Shown here one piece after another: positions 26,050-37,806 of a DNA stretch of 64,000 bases. Source of the DNA: Closterium sp. Naga37s-1 (taxonomy: Eukaryota; Streptophyta; Zygnematophyceae; Desmidiales; Closteriaceae); contig CANJKZ010000775.1 of the NCBI GenBank assembly GCA_947471745.1, positions 7,501-71,500 on the forward strand. Direction: 5' to 3'. Each line of letters starts with the position of its first letter. Position 1 is the stretch's first letter. The notes under the pieces are model-generated. The model was not told where the DNA came from. It made no database searches and saw only the letters and a list, made by a program, of their open reading frames with translations. Made by a program: the position numbers and the translations under genes.

Positions 26050-28150
26050 GGGTGATGGAAAGCGGGAGAAAGGGGCGGGGTGATGGAAGGAGGGAGAACG
26101 GGGCGGGGTGATGGAAGGAGGGAGAATGGGGCGGGGTGATGGAAGGCGGGAGAATGGGGCGGGGTGATGGAAGGAGGGAGAATGGGGCGGGGTGATGGAA
26201 AGCGGGAGAATGGTGCGGGGTGATGGAAAGCGGGAGAATGGGGCGGGGTGATGGAAAGCGGGAGAATGGGGCGGGTTGATGGAAAGCGGGAGAATGGGGC
26301 GGAGCGGGTGAATGGGGCGGGGTGATGGAAGGAGGGAGAATGAGGCGGGGTGATGGAAGGAGGGAGAATGGGGCGGGGTGATGGAAAGCGGGAGAATGGT
26401 GCGGGGTGATAGAAAGCGGGAGAATGGGGCGGGGTGATGGAAAGCGGGAGAATGGGGCGGGGTGATGGAAAGCGGGATAATGGTGCGGGGTGATGGAAAG
26501 CGGGAGAATGGGGCGGGGTGATGGAAAGCGGGAGAATGGGGCGGGGTAATGGAAAGCGGGAGAATGGGGCGGGGTGATGAAAAGCGGGAGAATGGGGCGG
26601 AGTGATGGAAAGCGGGAGAATGGGGCGGGGTGATGGAAAGCGGGAGAATGGGGCGGGGTGATGGAAAGCGGGAGAATGGGGCGGGGTGATTGAAGGAGGG
26701 AGAATGGGGCGGGGTTATCGAAAGTGGGAGAATGGTGCGGGGTGATGGAAAGCGGGAGAATGGGGCGGGGTGATGGAAAGCGGGAGAATGGGGCGGGGTG
26801 ATGGAAAGCAGGAGAATGGGGCGGGGTGATGGAAAGCGGGAGAATGGGGCGGGGTGATGGAAAGCGGGAGAATGGGGCGGGGTGATGAAAAGCGGGAGAA
26901 TGGGGCGGGGTGATGGAAGGAGCGAGAATGGGGCGGGGTGATGGAAAGAGGGAGAATGGGGCGGGGTGATGGAAAGCGGGAGAATGGGGCGGGGTGATGG
27001 AAAGCGGGAGAATGGGGCGGGGTGATGGAAAGCGTGAGAATAGGGCGGAGTGATGGAAAGCGGGAGAATGGGGCGGGGTGATGGAAAGCGGGAGAATGGG
27101 GCGGGGTCATGGAAGGAGGGAGGATGGGGCGGGGTGATGGAAAGAGGGAGAATGGGCCGGGGTGATGGAAAGCGGGAGAATGGTCCGGGGTGATGGAAAG
27201 CGGGAGAATGGGGCGGGGTGATGGAAATCGGGAGAATGGGGCGGGGTGGGGCGGGGTGATGGAAAGCGGGAGAACGGGGCGGGGTGATGGAAAGTTGGAG
27301 AACGGGGCGGGGTGATGGAAAGCGGGAGAATGGGGCGGGGTGATGGAAAGCGGGAGAATGGGGCGGGGTGATGGAAAGCAGGAGAATGGGGCGGGGTGAT
27401 GGAAGGAGGGAGAATGGGGCGGGGTGATGGAAGGAGGGAGAATGGGGTGGGGTGATGGAAAGCTGGAGAATGGGGCGGGGTGATGGAAAGCGGGAGAATG
27501 GGGCAGGGTGATGGAAAGCGGGAGAATGGGGCGGGGTGATGGAAAGCGGGAGAATGGGGCGGGGTGATGGAAAGCGGTAGAATGGGGCGGGGTGATGGAA
27601 AGCGGGAGAATGGGGCGGGGTGATGGAAAGCGGGAGAATTGGGCGGAGTGATGGAAAGCGGGAGAATGGGGCGGGGTGATGGAAAGCGGGAGAAAGGGGC
27701 GGGGTGATGGAAGGAGGGAGGACGGGGCGGGGTGATGGAAGGAGGGAGAATGGGGCGGGGTGATGGAAGGCGGGAGAATGGGGCGGGGTGATGGAAGGAG
27801 GGAGAATGGGGCGGGGTGATGGAAAGCGGGAGAATGGTGCGGGGTGATGGAAAGCGGGAGAATGGGGCGGGGTGATGGAAAGCGGGAGAATGGGGCGGGT
27901 TGATGGAAAGCGGGAGAATGGGGCGGAGCGGGTGAATGGGGCGGGGTGATGGAAGGAGGGAGAATGGGGCGGGGTGATGGAAGGAGGGAGAATGGGGCGG
28001 GGTGATGGAAAGCGGGAGAATGGGGCGGGATGATAGAAAGCGGGAGAATGGGGCGGGGTGATGGAATGCGGGAGAATGGGGCGGGGTGATGGAAAGCGGG
28101 AGAATGGTGCGGGGTGATGGAAAGCGGGAGAATGGGGCGGGGTGATGGAA
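26050..28150 (+). repeat. Local duplication of 58 units (1,624 bp)
   Basis: A rare deleted unit reading GGCGGAGCGGGTGAATGG occurs near 26299 and again near 27923, and an AGAAAGGGGCGG unit at 26067 and 27691. Both pairs are 1,624 bp apart, which is 58 times 28. Sharing two unusual variants at the same spacing indicates block duplication rather than chance. Just to the left, the matching CTGGAG-type units sit about 1,596 bp apart, so the copies differ there by one unit. Confidence 0.65.
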
Positions 28151-31100
28151 AGCGGGAGAATGGGGCGGGGTAATGGAAAGCGGGAGAATGGGGCGGGGTG
28201 ATGAAAAGCGGGAGAATGGGGCGGAGTGATGGAAAGCGGGAGAATGGGGCGGGGTGAAGGAAAGCGGGAGAATGGGGTGGGGTGATGGAAAGCGGGAGAA
28301 TGGGGCGGGGTGATGGAAGGAGGGAGAATGGTGCGGGGTGATGGAAAGCGGGAGAATGGGGCGGGGTGATGGAAAGCGGGAGAATGGGGCGGGGTGATGG
28401 AAAGCAGGAGAATGGGGCGGGGTGATGGAAAGCGGGAGAATGGGGAGGGGTGATGGAAAGCGGGAGAATGGGGCGGGGTGATGAAAAGCGGGAGAATGGG
28501 GCGGGGTGATGGAAAGCGGGAGAATGGGGCGGGGTAATGGAAAGCGGGAGAATGGGGCGGGGTGATGAAAAGCGGGAGAATGGGGCGGAGTGATGGAAAG
28601 CGGGAAAATGGGGCGGGGTGATGGAATGTGGGAGAATGGGGCGGGGTGATGGAAAGCGGGAGAATGGGGCGGGGTGATGGAAAGCGGGAGAATGGGGCGG
28701 GGTGATGGAAGGAGGGAGAATGGGGCGGGGTGATGGAAAGAGGGAGAATAGGGCGGGGTGATGGAAAGCGGGAGATTGGGGCGGAGTGATGGAAAGCGGG
28801 AAAATGGGGCGGGGTGATGGAATGTGGGAGAATGGGGCGGGGTGATGGAAAGCGGGAGAATGGGGCGGGGTGATGGAAAGCGGGAGAATGGGGCGGGGTG
28901 ATGGAAAGCGGGAGAATGGGGCGGGGTGATGGAAAGCGGGAGAATGGGGCGGGGTGATGGAAAGCGGGAGAATGGGGCGGGGTGATGGAAAGCGGGAGAA
29001 TGGGGCAGGGTGATGGAAAGCGGGAGAATGGGGCGGGGTGATGGAAAGCGGGAGAATTGGGCGGAGTGATGGAAAGCGGGAAAATGGGGCGGGGTGATGG
29101 AATGTGGGAGAATGGGGCGGGGTGATGGAAAGCGGGAGAATGGGGCGGGGTGATGGAAAGCGGGAGAATGGGGCGGGGTGATGGAAGGAGGGAGAATGGG
29201 GCGGGGTGATGGAAAGAGGGAGAATGGGACGGGGTGATGGAAAGCGGGAGATTGGGGCGGAGTGATGGAAAGCGGGAAAATGGGGCGGGGTGATGGAATG
29301 CGGGAGAATGGGGCGGGGTGATGGAAAGCGGGAGAATGGGGCGGGGTGATGGAAAGCGGGAGAATGGGGCGGGGTGATGGAAAGCGGGAGAATGGGGCGG
29401 GGTGATGGAAAGCGGAAGAATGGGGCGAGGTGATGGAAAGCGGGAGAATGGGGCGGGGTGATGGAAAGCGTGAGAATTGGGCGGAGTGATGGAAAGCGGG
29501 AGAATGGGGCGGGGTGATGGAAAGCGGGAGAATGGGGCGGGGTGATGGAAGGAGGGAGAATGGGGCGGGGTGATGGAAAGAGGGAGAATGGGCCGGGGTG
29601 ATGGAAAGCGGGAGAATGGTCCGAGGTGATGGAAAGCGGGAGAATGGGGTGGGGTGATGGAAAGCGGGAGAATGGGGCGGGGTGATGGAAAGCGGGAGAA
29701 CGGGGCGGGGTGATGGAAAGTTGGAGAACGGGGCGGGGTGATGGAAAGCGGGAGAATGGGGCGGGGTGATGGAATGTGGGAGAATGGGGCGGGGTGATGG
29801 AAAGCGGGAGAATGGGGCGGGGTGATGGAAAGCGGGAGAATGGGGCGGGGTGATGGAATGAGGGAGAATGGGGCGGGGTGATGGAAAGAGGGAGAATGGG
29901 GCGGGGTGATGGAAAGCGGGAGAATGGGGCGGAGTGATGGAAAGCGGGAAAATGGGGCGGGGTGATGGAATGTGGGAGAATGGGGCGGGGTGATGGAAAG
30001 CGGGAGAATGGGGCGGGGTGATGGAAAGCGGGAGAATGGGGCGGGGTGATGGAAAGCGGGAGAATGGGGCGGGGTGATGGAAAGCGGGAGAATGGGGCGG
30101 GGTGATGGAAAGCGGGAGAATGGGGCGGGGTGATGGAAAGCGGGAGAATGGGGCGGGGTGATGGAAAGCGGGAGAATGGGGCGGGGTGATGGAAAGCGGG
30201 AGAATGGGGCGGGGTGATGGAAAGCGTGAGAATGGGGCGGAGTGATGGAAAGTGGGAGAATGGGGCGGGGTGATGGAAAGCGGGAGAATGGGGCGGGGTG
30301 ATGGAAGGAGGGAGAATGGGCCGGGGTGATGGAAAGCGGGAGAATGGTCCGGGGTGATGGAAAGCGGGAGAATGGGGCGGGGTGATGGAAAGCGGGAGAA
30401 TGGGGCGGGGTGATGGAAAGCGGGAGAACGGGGCGGGGTGATGGAAAGTTGGAGAACGGGGCGGGGTGATGGAAAGCGGGAGAATGGGGCGGGATGATGG
30501 AAAGCGGGAGAATGGGGCGGGGTGATGGAAAGCAGGAGAATGGGGCGGGGTGATGGAAGGAGGGAGAATGGTGCGGGTTGATGGAAGGAGGGAGAATGGG
30601 GCGGGGTGATGGAAAGCTGGAGAATGGGGCGGGGTGATGGAAAGCGGGAGAATGGGGCGGGGTGATGGAAAGCGGGAGAATGGGGCGGGGTGATGGAAAG
30701 CGGGAGAATGGGGCGGGGTGATGGAAAGCGGGAGAATGGGCCGGGGTGATGGAAAGCGGGAGAATGGGGCGGGGTGATGGAAAGCGGGAGAATGGGGCGG
30801 AGTGATGGAAAGTGGGAGAATGGGGCGGGGTGATGGAAAGTGGGAGAATGGGGCGGGGTGATGGAAAGCGGGAGAATGGGGCGGGGTGATGGAAAGCAGG
30901 AGTATGGGGCGGGGTGATGGAAAGCGGGAGAATGGGGCGGGGTGATGGAAAGCGGGAGAATGGGGCGGAGTGATGGAAAGCGGGAGAATGGGGCGGGGTG
31001 ATGGAAAGCGGGAGTATGGGGCGGGGTGATGGAAAGCGGGAGAATGGGGCGGGGTGATGGAAAGCGGGAGAATGGGGCGGAGTGATGGAAAGCGGGAAAA

Positions 31101-34100
31101 TGGGGCGGGGTGATGGAATGCGGGAGAATGGGGCGGGGTGATGGAAAGCGGGAGAATGGTGCGGGGTGATGGAAAGCGGGAGAATGGGGCGGGGTGATGG
31201 AAAGCGGGAGAATGGGGCGGGGTAATGGAAAGCGGGAGAATGGGGCGGGGTGATGAAAAGCGGGAGAATAGGGCGGAGTGATGGAAAGCGGGAGAATGGG
31301 GCGGGGTGAAGGAAAGCGGGAGAATGGGGCGGGGTGATGGAAAGCGGGAGAATGGGGCGGGGTGATGGAAGGAGGGAGAATGGTGCGGGGTGATGGAAAG
31401 CGGGAGAATGGGGCGGGGTGATGGAAAGCGGGAGAATGGGGCGGGGTGATGGAAAGCAGGAGAATGGGGCGGGGTGATGGAAAGCGGGAGAATGGGGCGG
31501 GGTGATGGAAAGCGGGAGAATGGGGCGGGGTGATGAAAAGCGGGAGAATGGGGCGGGGTGATGGAAAGCGGGAGAATGGGGCGGGGTAATGGAAAGCGGG
31601 AGAATGGGGCGGGGTGATGAAAAGCGGGAGAATGGGGCGGAGTGATGGAATGCGGGAGAATGGGGCGGGGTGATGGAAAGCGGGAGAATGGGGCGGGGTG
31701 ATGGAAAGCGGGAGAATGGGGCGGGGTGATGGAAAGCGGGAGAATTGGGCGGAGTGATGGAAAGCGGGAAAATGGGGCGGGGTGATGGAATGTGGGAGAA
31801 TGGGGCGGGGTGATGGAAAGCGGGAGAATGGGGCGGGGTGATGGAAAGCGGGAGAATGGGGCGGGGTGATGGAAGGAGGGAGCATGGGGCGGGGTGATGG
31901 AAAGAGGGAGAATGGGGCGGGGTGATGGAAAGCGGGAGATTGGGGCGGAGTGATGGAAAGCGGGAAAATGGGGCGGGGTGATGGAATGTGGGAGAATGGG
32001 GCGGGGTGATGGAAAGCGGGAGAATGGGGCGGGGTGATGGAAAGCGGGAGAATGGGGCGGGGTGATGGAAAGCGGGAGAATGGGGCGGGGTGATGGAAAG
32101 CGGGAGAATGGGGCGGGGTGATGGAAAGCGGAAGAATGGGGCGAGGTGATGGAAAGCGGGAGAATGGGGCGGGGTGATGGAAAGCGTGAGAATTGGGCGG
32201 AGTGATGGAAAGCGGGAGAATGGGGCGGGGTGATGGAAAGCGGGAGAATGGGGCGGGGTGATGGAAGGAGGGAGAATGGGGCGGGGTGATGGAAAGAGGG
32301 AGAATGGGCCGGGGTGATGGAAAGCGGGAGAATGGTCCGAGGTGATGGAAAGCGGGAGAATGGGGTGGGGTGATGGAAAGCGGGAGAATGGGGCGGGGTG
32401 ATGGAAAGCGGGAGAACGGGGCGGGGTGATGGAAAGTTGGAGAACGGGGCGGGGTGATGGAAAGCGGGAGAATGGGGCGGGGTGATGGAATGTGGGAGAA
32501 TGGGGCGGGGTGATGGAAAGCGGGAGAATGGGGCGGGGTGATGGAATGAGGGAGAATGGGGCGGGGTGATGGAAAGAGGGAGAATGGGGCGGGGTGATGG
32601 AAAGCGGGAGAATGGGGCGGAGTGATGGAAAGCGGGAAAGTGGGGCGGGGTGATGGAATGTGGGAGAATGGGGCGGGGTGATGGAAAGCGGGAGAATGGG
32701 GCGGGGTGATGGAAAGTGGGAGAATGGGGCGGGGTGATGGAAAGCGGGAGAATGGGGCGGGGTGATGGAAAGCGGGAGAATGGGGCAGGGTGATGGAAAG
32801 CGGGAGAATGGGGCGGGGTGATGGAAAGCGGGAGAATGGGGCGGGGTGATGGAAAGCGTGAGAATTGGGCGGAGTGATGGAAAGTGGGAGAATGGGGCGG
32901 GGTGATGGAAAGCGGGAGAATGGGGCGGGGTGATGGAAGGAGGGAGAATGGGCCGGGGTGATGGAAAGCGGGAGAATGGTCCGGGGTGATGGAAAGCGGG
33001 AGAATGGGGCGGGGTGATGGAAAGCGGGAGAATGGGGCGGGGTGATGGAAAGCGGGAGAACGGGGCGGGGTGATGGAAAGTTGGAGAACGGGGCGGGGTG
33101 ATGGAAAGCGGGAGAATGGGGCGAGGTGATGGAAAGCGGGAGAATGGGGCGGGGTGATGGAAAGCAGGAGAATGGGGCGGGGTGATGGAAAGCGGGAGAA
33201 CGGGGCGGGGTGATGGAAAGTTGGAGAACGGGGCGGGGTGATGGAAAGCGGGAGAACGGGGCGGGGTGATGGAAAGCGGGAGAACGGGGCGGGGTGATGG
33301 AAAGCGGGAGAACGGGGCGGGGTGATGGAAAGCGGGAGAATGGGACGGGGTGATGGAAAGCAGGAGAATGGGGCGGGGTGATGGAAGGAGGGAGAATGGG
33401 GCGGGGTGATGGAAGGAGGGAGAATGGGGTGGGGTGATGGAAAGCTGGAGAATGGGGCGGGGTGATGGAAAGCGGGAGAATGGGGCGGGGTGATGGAAAG
33501 CGGGAGAATGGGGCGGGGTGATGGAAAGCGGGAGAATGGGGCGGGGTGATGGAAAGCGGGAGAATGGGCCGGGGTGATGGAATGCGGGAGAATGGGGCGG
33601 GGTGATGGAAAGCGGGAGAATGGGGCGGGGTGATGGAAAGCGTGAGAATTGGGCGGAGTGATGGAAAGTGGGAGAATGGGGCGGGGTGATGGAAAGCGGG
33701 AGAATGGGGCGGGGTGATGGAAGGAGGGAGAATGGGGCGGGGTGATGGAAAGCGGGAGTATAGGGCGGGGTGATGGAAAGCGGGAGAATGGGGCGGGGTG
33801 ATGGAAAGCGGGAGAATGGGGCGGAGTGATGGAAAGCGGGAGAATGGGGCGGGGTGATGGAAAGCGGGAGTATGGGGCGGGGTGATGGAAAGCGGGAGAA
33901 TGGGGCGGGGTGAGGGAAAGCGGAAGAATGGGGCGGGGTGATGGAAAGCGGGAGAATGGGGCGGGGTGATGGAAGGAGGGAGAATGGGGCGGGGTGATGG
34001 AAGGAGGGAGAATGGGGCGGGGTCATGGAAAGCGGGAGAATGGGGCGGGGTGGTGGAAAGCGGGAAAATGGGGCGGGGTGATGGAAAGCGGGAGAATGGG

Positions 34101-36591
34101 GCGGGGTGATGGAAAGAGGGAGAATGGGGCGGGGTGATGGAAAGCGGGAGAATGGGGCGGGGTGATGGAAAGCGGGAGAATGGGGCGGGGTGATGGAAGG
34201 CGGGAGAATGGGGCGGGGTGATGGAAGGAGGGAGAATGGGGCGAGGTGATGGAAGGAGGGAGAATGGAGCGGGGTGATGGAAAGCGGGAGAATGGGGCGG
34301 GGTGATGCAAAGCGGGAGAATGGGGCGGGGTGATGGAAAGAGGGAGAATGGGGCGGGGTGATGGAAAGTGGGAATGGGGCGGGGTGATGGAAGGTGGGAG
34401 AATGGGGCGGGATGATGGCAGGAGGAAGAATAGGGCGGGGCAATGGAAAGCGGGAGAATGGGGCGGGGTGATGGAAAGCGGGATAATGGGGCGGGGTGAT
34501 GGAAAGCGGGAGAATGGGGCGGGGTGATGGAAAGCGGGAGAATGGGGCAGGGTGATGGAAAGCGGGAGAATGGGGCGGGTGATGGAAGGAGGGAGAATGG
34601 GGCGGGGTGGTGGAAGGAGGGAGAATTGGGCGGGGTGATGGAAGGCGGGAGAATGGGGCGGGGTGATGGAAGGAGGGAGAATGGGGCGGGGTGATGGACA
34701 GCGGGAGAATGGGGCGGGGTGATGGAAAGCGGGAGACTGGGCGCGGTGATGGAAAGCGGAAGAATGGGGCGGGGTGATGGAAAGCGGGAGAATGGGCGGG
34801 GTGATGGAAAGCGGGAGAATGGGGCGGGGTGATGGAAGGAGGGAGAATGGGGTGGGGCGATGGATGGCGGGAGAATGGGGCGGGGTGGATGGCGGGAGAA
34901 TGGGGCAGGGTGATGGAAAGCGGGAGAATGGGGCGGGGTGATGGAAAGCGGGAGAAAGGGGCGGGGTGATGGAAGGAGGGATAATGGGGCAGGGTGATGG
35001 AAGGAGGGAGAATGGGGCGGGGCGATGGAAAGCGGGAGAATGGGGCGGGGTGATGGAAAGCGGGAGAATGGGGCGGGCTGATGGAAAGCGGGAAAATGGG
35101 GCGGGCTGATGGAAAGCGGGAGAATAGGGCAGGGTGACGGATAGCGGGAGAATGGGGCGGGGTGATGGAAAGCGGGAAAATAGGGCAGGGTGATGGAAAG
35201 CGGGAGAACGGGGCGGGTTGATGGAAAGCGGGAGAATGGGGCGAGTGATGGAAAGCGGGAGAATGGGGCGGGGTGATGGAAAGCGGGAGAATGGGGCAGG
35301 GTGATGGAAAGCGGGAGAATGGGGCGGGGTGATGGAAGGAGGGAGAATGGGGCGGGGTGATGGAAGGCGGGAGAATGGGGCGGGGTGATGGAAGGAGGGA
35401 GAATGGGGCGGGGTGATGGAAAGCGGGAGAATGGGGCGGGGTGATGGAAAGCGGGAGAATGGGCGGTGTGATGGAAAGCGGGAGAATGGGGCGTGGTGAT
35501 GGAACGAGGGAGAATGGGGCTGGGAGATGGAAGGAGGGAGAATGGGCCGAGGTGATGGAAGGCGGGAGAATGGGGCGGGGTGATGGAAGGAGGGAGAATG
35601 GGGCGGGGTGATGAAAAGCAGGAGAATGGGGCGGGGTGATGGAAAGTGGGAAAATGGGTGGGGTGATGGATAGCGAGAGAATGGGGCGGGGTGATGGAAG
35701 GAGGGAGAATGGGGCGGGGCGATGGATGGCGGCAGAATGGGGCGGGGTGATGGAAAGCGGGAGAATGGGGCGGGGTGAGGGAAAGCGGGAGAATGGGGCG
35801 GGGTGATGGAAAGCGGGAGAATGGGGCGGGGTGATGGAAGGAGGGAGAATGGGGCGGGGTGATGGAAGGACGGAGAATGGGGCGGGGTGATCGAAAGCGG
35901 GAGAATGGGGCGGGGTGATGGAAAGCGGGAGAATGGGGCGGGGTGATGGAAAGCGGGAGAATGGGGTGGGGTGATCGAAAGCGGGAGAATGGGGCGGGGT
36001 GATGGAAAGCGGGAGAATGGGGCGGGTTAATGGAAGGAGGGAGAATGGGGCGGGGTGATGGAAAGCGGGAGAATGGGGCGGGATGATGGAAAGCGGTAGA
36101 ATGGGGTGGGGTGATGGAAAGCGGGAGAATGGGGGGGGTGATGGAAAGTGGGAGAAAGGGGCGGGTGATGGAAAGCGGAAGAATGGGTCGGGGTGATGGA
36201 AATCGGGAGAATGGGGCGGGGTGATGGAAAGCGGGAGAATGGGGGGGGTGATGGAAAGCGGGAGAATGGGGCGGGGTGATGGAAATCGGGAGAATGGGGC
36301 GGGGTGATGGAAAGCGGGAGAATGGGCGGGGTGATGGAAAGCGGGAGAATGGGGCGGGGTGATGGAAAGTGGGAGAATGGGGCTGGGTGATGGAAAGCGG
36401 GAGAACGGGGCGGTGTGATGGAAAGCGGGAGATCAGGGTGGGGTGATGGAAGGAGGGAGAATGGGGCGGGGTGATGGAAGGAGGGAGAATGGGGCGGGGT
36501 GATGGAAAGCGGGAGAATGGGGCGGGGTGATGGAAAGCGGGAGAGTGGGGCGGGGTGATGGAAGGAGGGAGAACGGGGCGGGGTGATGGAA

Positions 36592-36977
36592 GGACTGACA
36601 ATGGGGCGGGGTGATGGAAGGAGGGAGAATGGGGCGGGGTGATGGATAGCGGGAGAATGGGGCGGGACGATGGAAAGCGGGAGAATGGGGCGGAGCGATG
36701 GAAAGTGGGAGAATGGGGCGGGGCGATGGAAAGCGGGAGAATGGGGCGGGGTGATGGAAAGCGGGAGAATGGGGCTGGGTGATGGAAAGCGGGAGAATGG
36801 GGCAGGGTGATAGAAAGCGGGAAAATGGGGTGGGGTGATAGAATGCGGGAGAATGGGGTGGGGTGATTGAAAGCGGGAGAATGGGGCGGGGTGATAAGAA
36901 GCGGGAGAATAGGGCAGGGTGATAAAAAGCAGGAGAATGGGGCGGGGTGATGGAAGGAGGGAGAATGGGGCGGGGTG
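36592..36977 (+). repeat. Satellite segment left of the solo LTR, copy A (partner 37930-38315)
   Basis: This 386-bp stretch has a distinctive order of rare units: GGACTGACAATGG, GATGGATAGC, GGGACGATGG, GGAGCGATGG, GGCTGGGTG, GATTGAAAGC, GATAAGAAGC, GATAAAAAGC. It recurs base for base, without indels, 1,338 bp downstream at 37930-38315. I count about 8 substitutions between the copies. Copy A ends exactly at the left target-site duplication of the solo LTR. Confidence 0.9.
36973..36977 (+). repeat. Left target-site duplication (GGGTG) of the solo LTR
   Basis: GGGTG lies directly before the LTR terminus TGTTATAG and is repeated directly after the other terminus at 37807-37811. Five bases is the usual duplication made by Ty1/copia integrases. 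Confidence 0.9.
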
Positions 36978-37561
36978 TGTTATAGTCACAATAGGCTCCA
37001 ATGTACCTAAAACGAAAGATAGAGTGCACAGTCGGATTTCTGCACAGCGGCTTTAAACGTTCATAGCGTTCTGGTCACAACTTTTAATGACCTGATTCAA
37101 CTTGGATCTGGAGTGTCTTAACGTCGCCTACAATAGGCAATTTAGATCGCACGATTTCACCAAGTATTGACGACACAGTGTCGGTTTGAACGAACGGCAC
37201 TATGGCAGCCACTATAGTCTTAGAACACACAATAGGAAGAGTTAGGAAGAGTTACGAGTTGGGAATGACTCCCAGCTCCTACAAACCCCAAGAGCCGAGG
37301 TACAGTGATGTGGAACAGTGCCACACTGTCCCCAACCACGAAGGGTCTCGAAACTACCCTTCACTAGGGCCTACACCAAGTGAAATGTTACACTACACAA
37401 AGTAATGTAACTATCTTCAATATCTTGAGGTGTACCCTTTTGGCGAGCTTCGAAATCACTTGAGGCTTGACACCAAGGCTCGGGCTCTTCATCACAAATT
37501 CATCCTTGAGTTCTTGATGGGTCTGCTGCACACACCTGCGACACGCCGAACGTTCGACACA

Positions 37562-37603
37562 GGACAAAATAGAAACCGCGCACGACAAAATAGAAACCGC
37601 TCG
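37562..37603 (-). repeat. 21-bp minisatellite inside the solo LTR, 2 copies
   Basis: Two tandem units of the form GACAAAATAGAAACCGC plus four bases. The complete LTR at 38763-39615 has three such units at the equivalent place, which explains most of the 24-bp length difference between the two LTRs. Confidence 0.85.
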
Positions 37604-37708
37604 CGAGACACAAACGACCGCGTAACATGCGTCTAGCGATAACTCGCTATTGACTCGACACACACACTCGACATCATGACTCAACATTCACACACAATTA
37701 TAAGCATG

Positions 37709-37720
37709 AAATATATATTA
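37709..37720 (-). promoter_or_regulatory. Candidate TATA element in the solo LTR
   Basis: The AT-only tract AAATATATATTA (TAATATATATTT on the minus strand) lies about 90 bp inside the U3 end of the LTR. It corresponds to 39517-39530 in the complete LTR. Placement in U3 fits an LTR promoter, but the assignment rests on composition and position only. Confidence 0.4.
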
Positions 37721-37806
37721 TCCCATGCCCTCATACCATTCCATACACACACACGTGCACGCACACGGACAACAAGCCGAGTGCAAACCGTAGGGTTGCA
37801 CCAACA

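Larger units (their letters stand above)
1..36977 (+). repeat. 28-bp G-rich satellite array, left block
   Basis: Uninterrupted head-to-tail array, roughly 1,320 units. The consensus can be read at positions 1-28: it opens GGGAGAATGGGGCGGGG and closes TGGAAAGC. The plus-strand unit has 16 G, 7 A, 3 T and 2 C, so it is 82% purine with strong G/C strand skew and two CpGs (one at the unit junction). Common variants are AAGGAGGGAG for AAAGCGGGAG, AAAGCAGGAG, GGTGCGGGG, GTTATGG, GTCATGG and GATAGAAAGC. Indels are rare, for example a 12-bp loss near 7870 and a lost G near 1413. The array is stop-free in all minus frames, giving open frames of thousands of codons. I treat these as satellite artefacts because 28 is not a multiple of 3 and the common variants change amino acids in every frame. 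The left end is outside the window. Confidence 0.98.
33900..36977 (+). repeat. Degenerate zone of the 28-bp array beside the LTR insertions
   Basis: Units here carry clearly more indels and rare substitutions than upstream: 27-bp and shorter units (AATGGGCGGGGTG near 34794, GGGGGGGTGATGG near 36132 and 36241), GGAATGGGG near 34372, GATAAGAAGC, GGATGGCGG and GCAATGG. Loss of homogeneity is typical of satellite array edges, where unequal exchange is less effective. The call is qualitative; no identity values were computed. Confidence 0.6.
36978..37806 (-). mobile_element. Solo LTR of a Ty1/copia element (829 bp)
   Basis: The sequence starts TGTTATAGTCAC and ends GCACCAACA, so it has TG...CA termini with the short inverted end TGTT/AACA. 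It is flanked by perfect 5-bp GGGTG duplications inside satellite units, and no internal element sequence is attached. It aligns over its whole length with the complete LTR at 38763-39615, in the same orientation (element sense on the minus strand). By eye there are about 24 differences in the first 325 bp against that LTR, clearly more than between the two LTRs of the neighbouring element. It holds a CGAACGTTCG palindrome at 37547-37556 and a TATA-like AT tract at 37709-37720. A solo LTR with intact duplications normally arises by recombination between the two LTRs of a full insertion. Confidence 0.95.

Noticed and set aside
34330..34527. Short plus-strand open frame in the degenerate satellite zone
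   Set aside because: Results from indels that break the regular TGA in the plus-strand unit. The translation is only the satellite repeat.
37202..37405. 67-codon plus-strand frame inside the solo LTR, with an equivalent at 38987-39190 in the 3' LTR and a remnant at 44658
   Set aside because: It is antisense to the element. The two full copies differ by about 10 bases and all of them change amino acids, so there is no sign of selection for the protein. The third copy is cut by a stop at the LTR/satellite junction. Conservation of the frame is explained by LTR homology.
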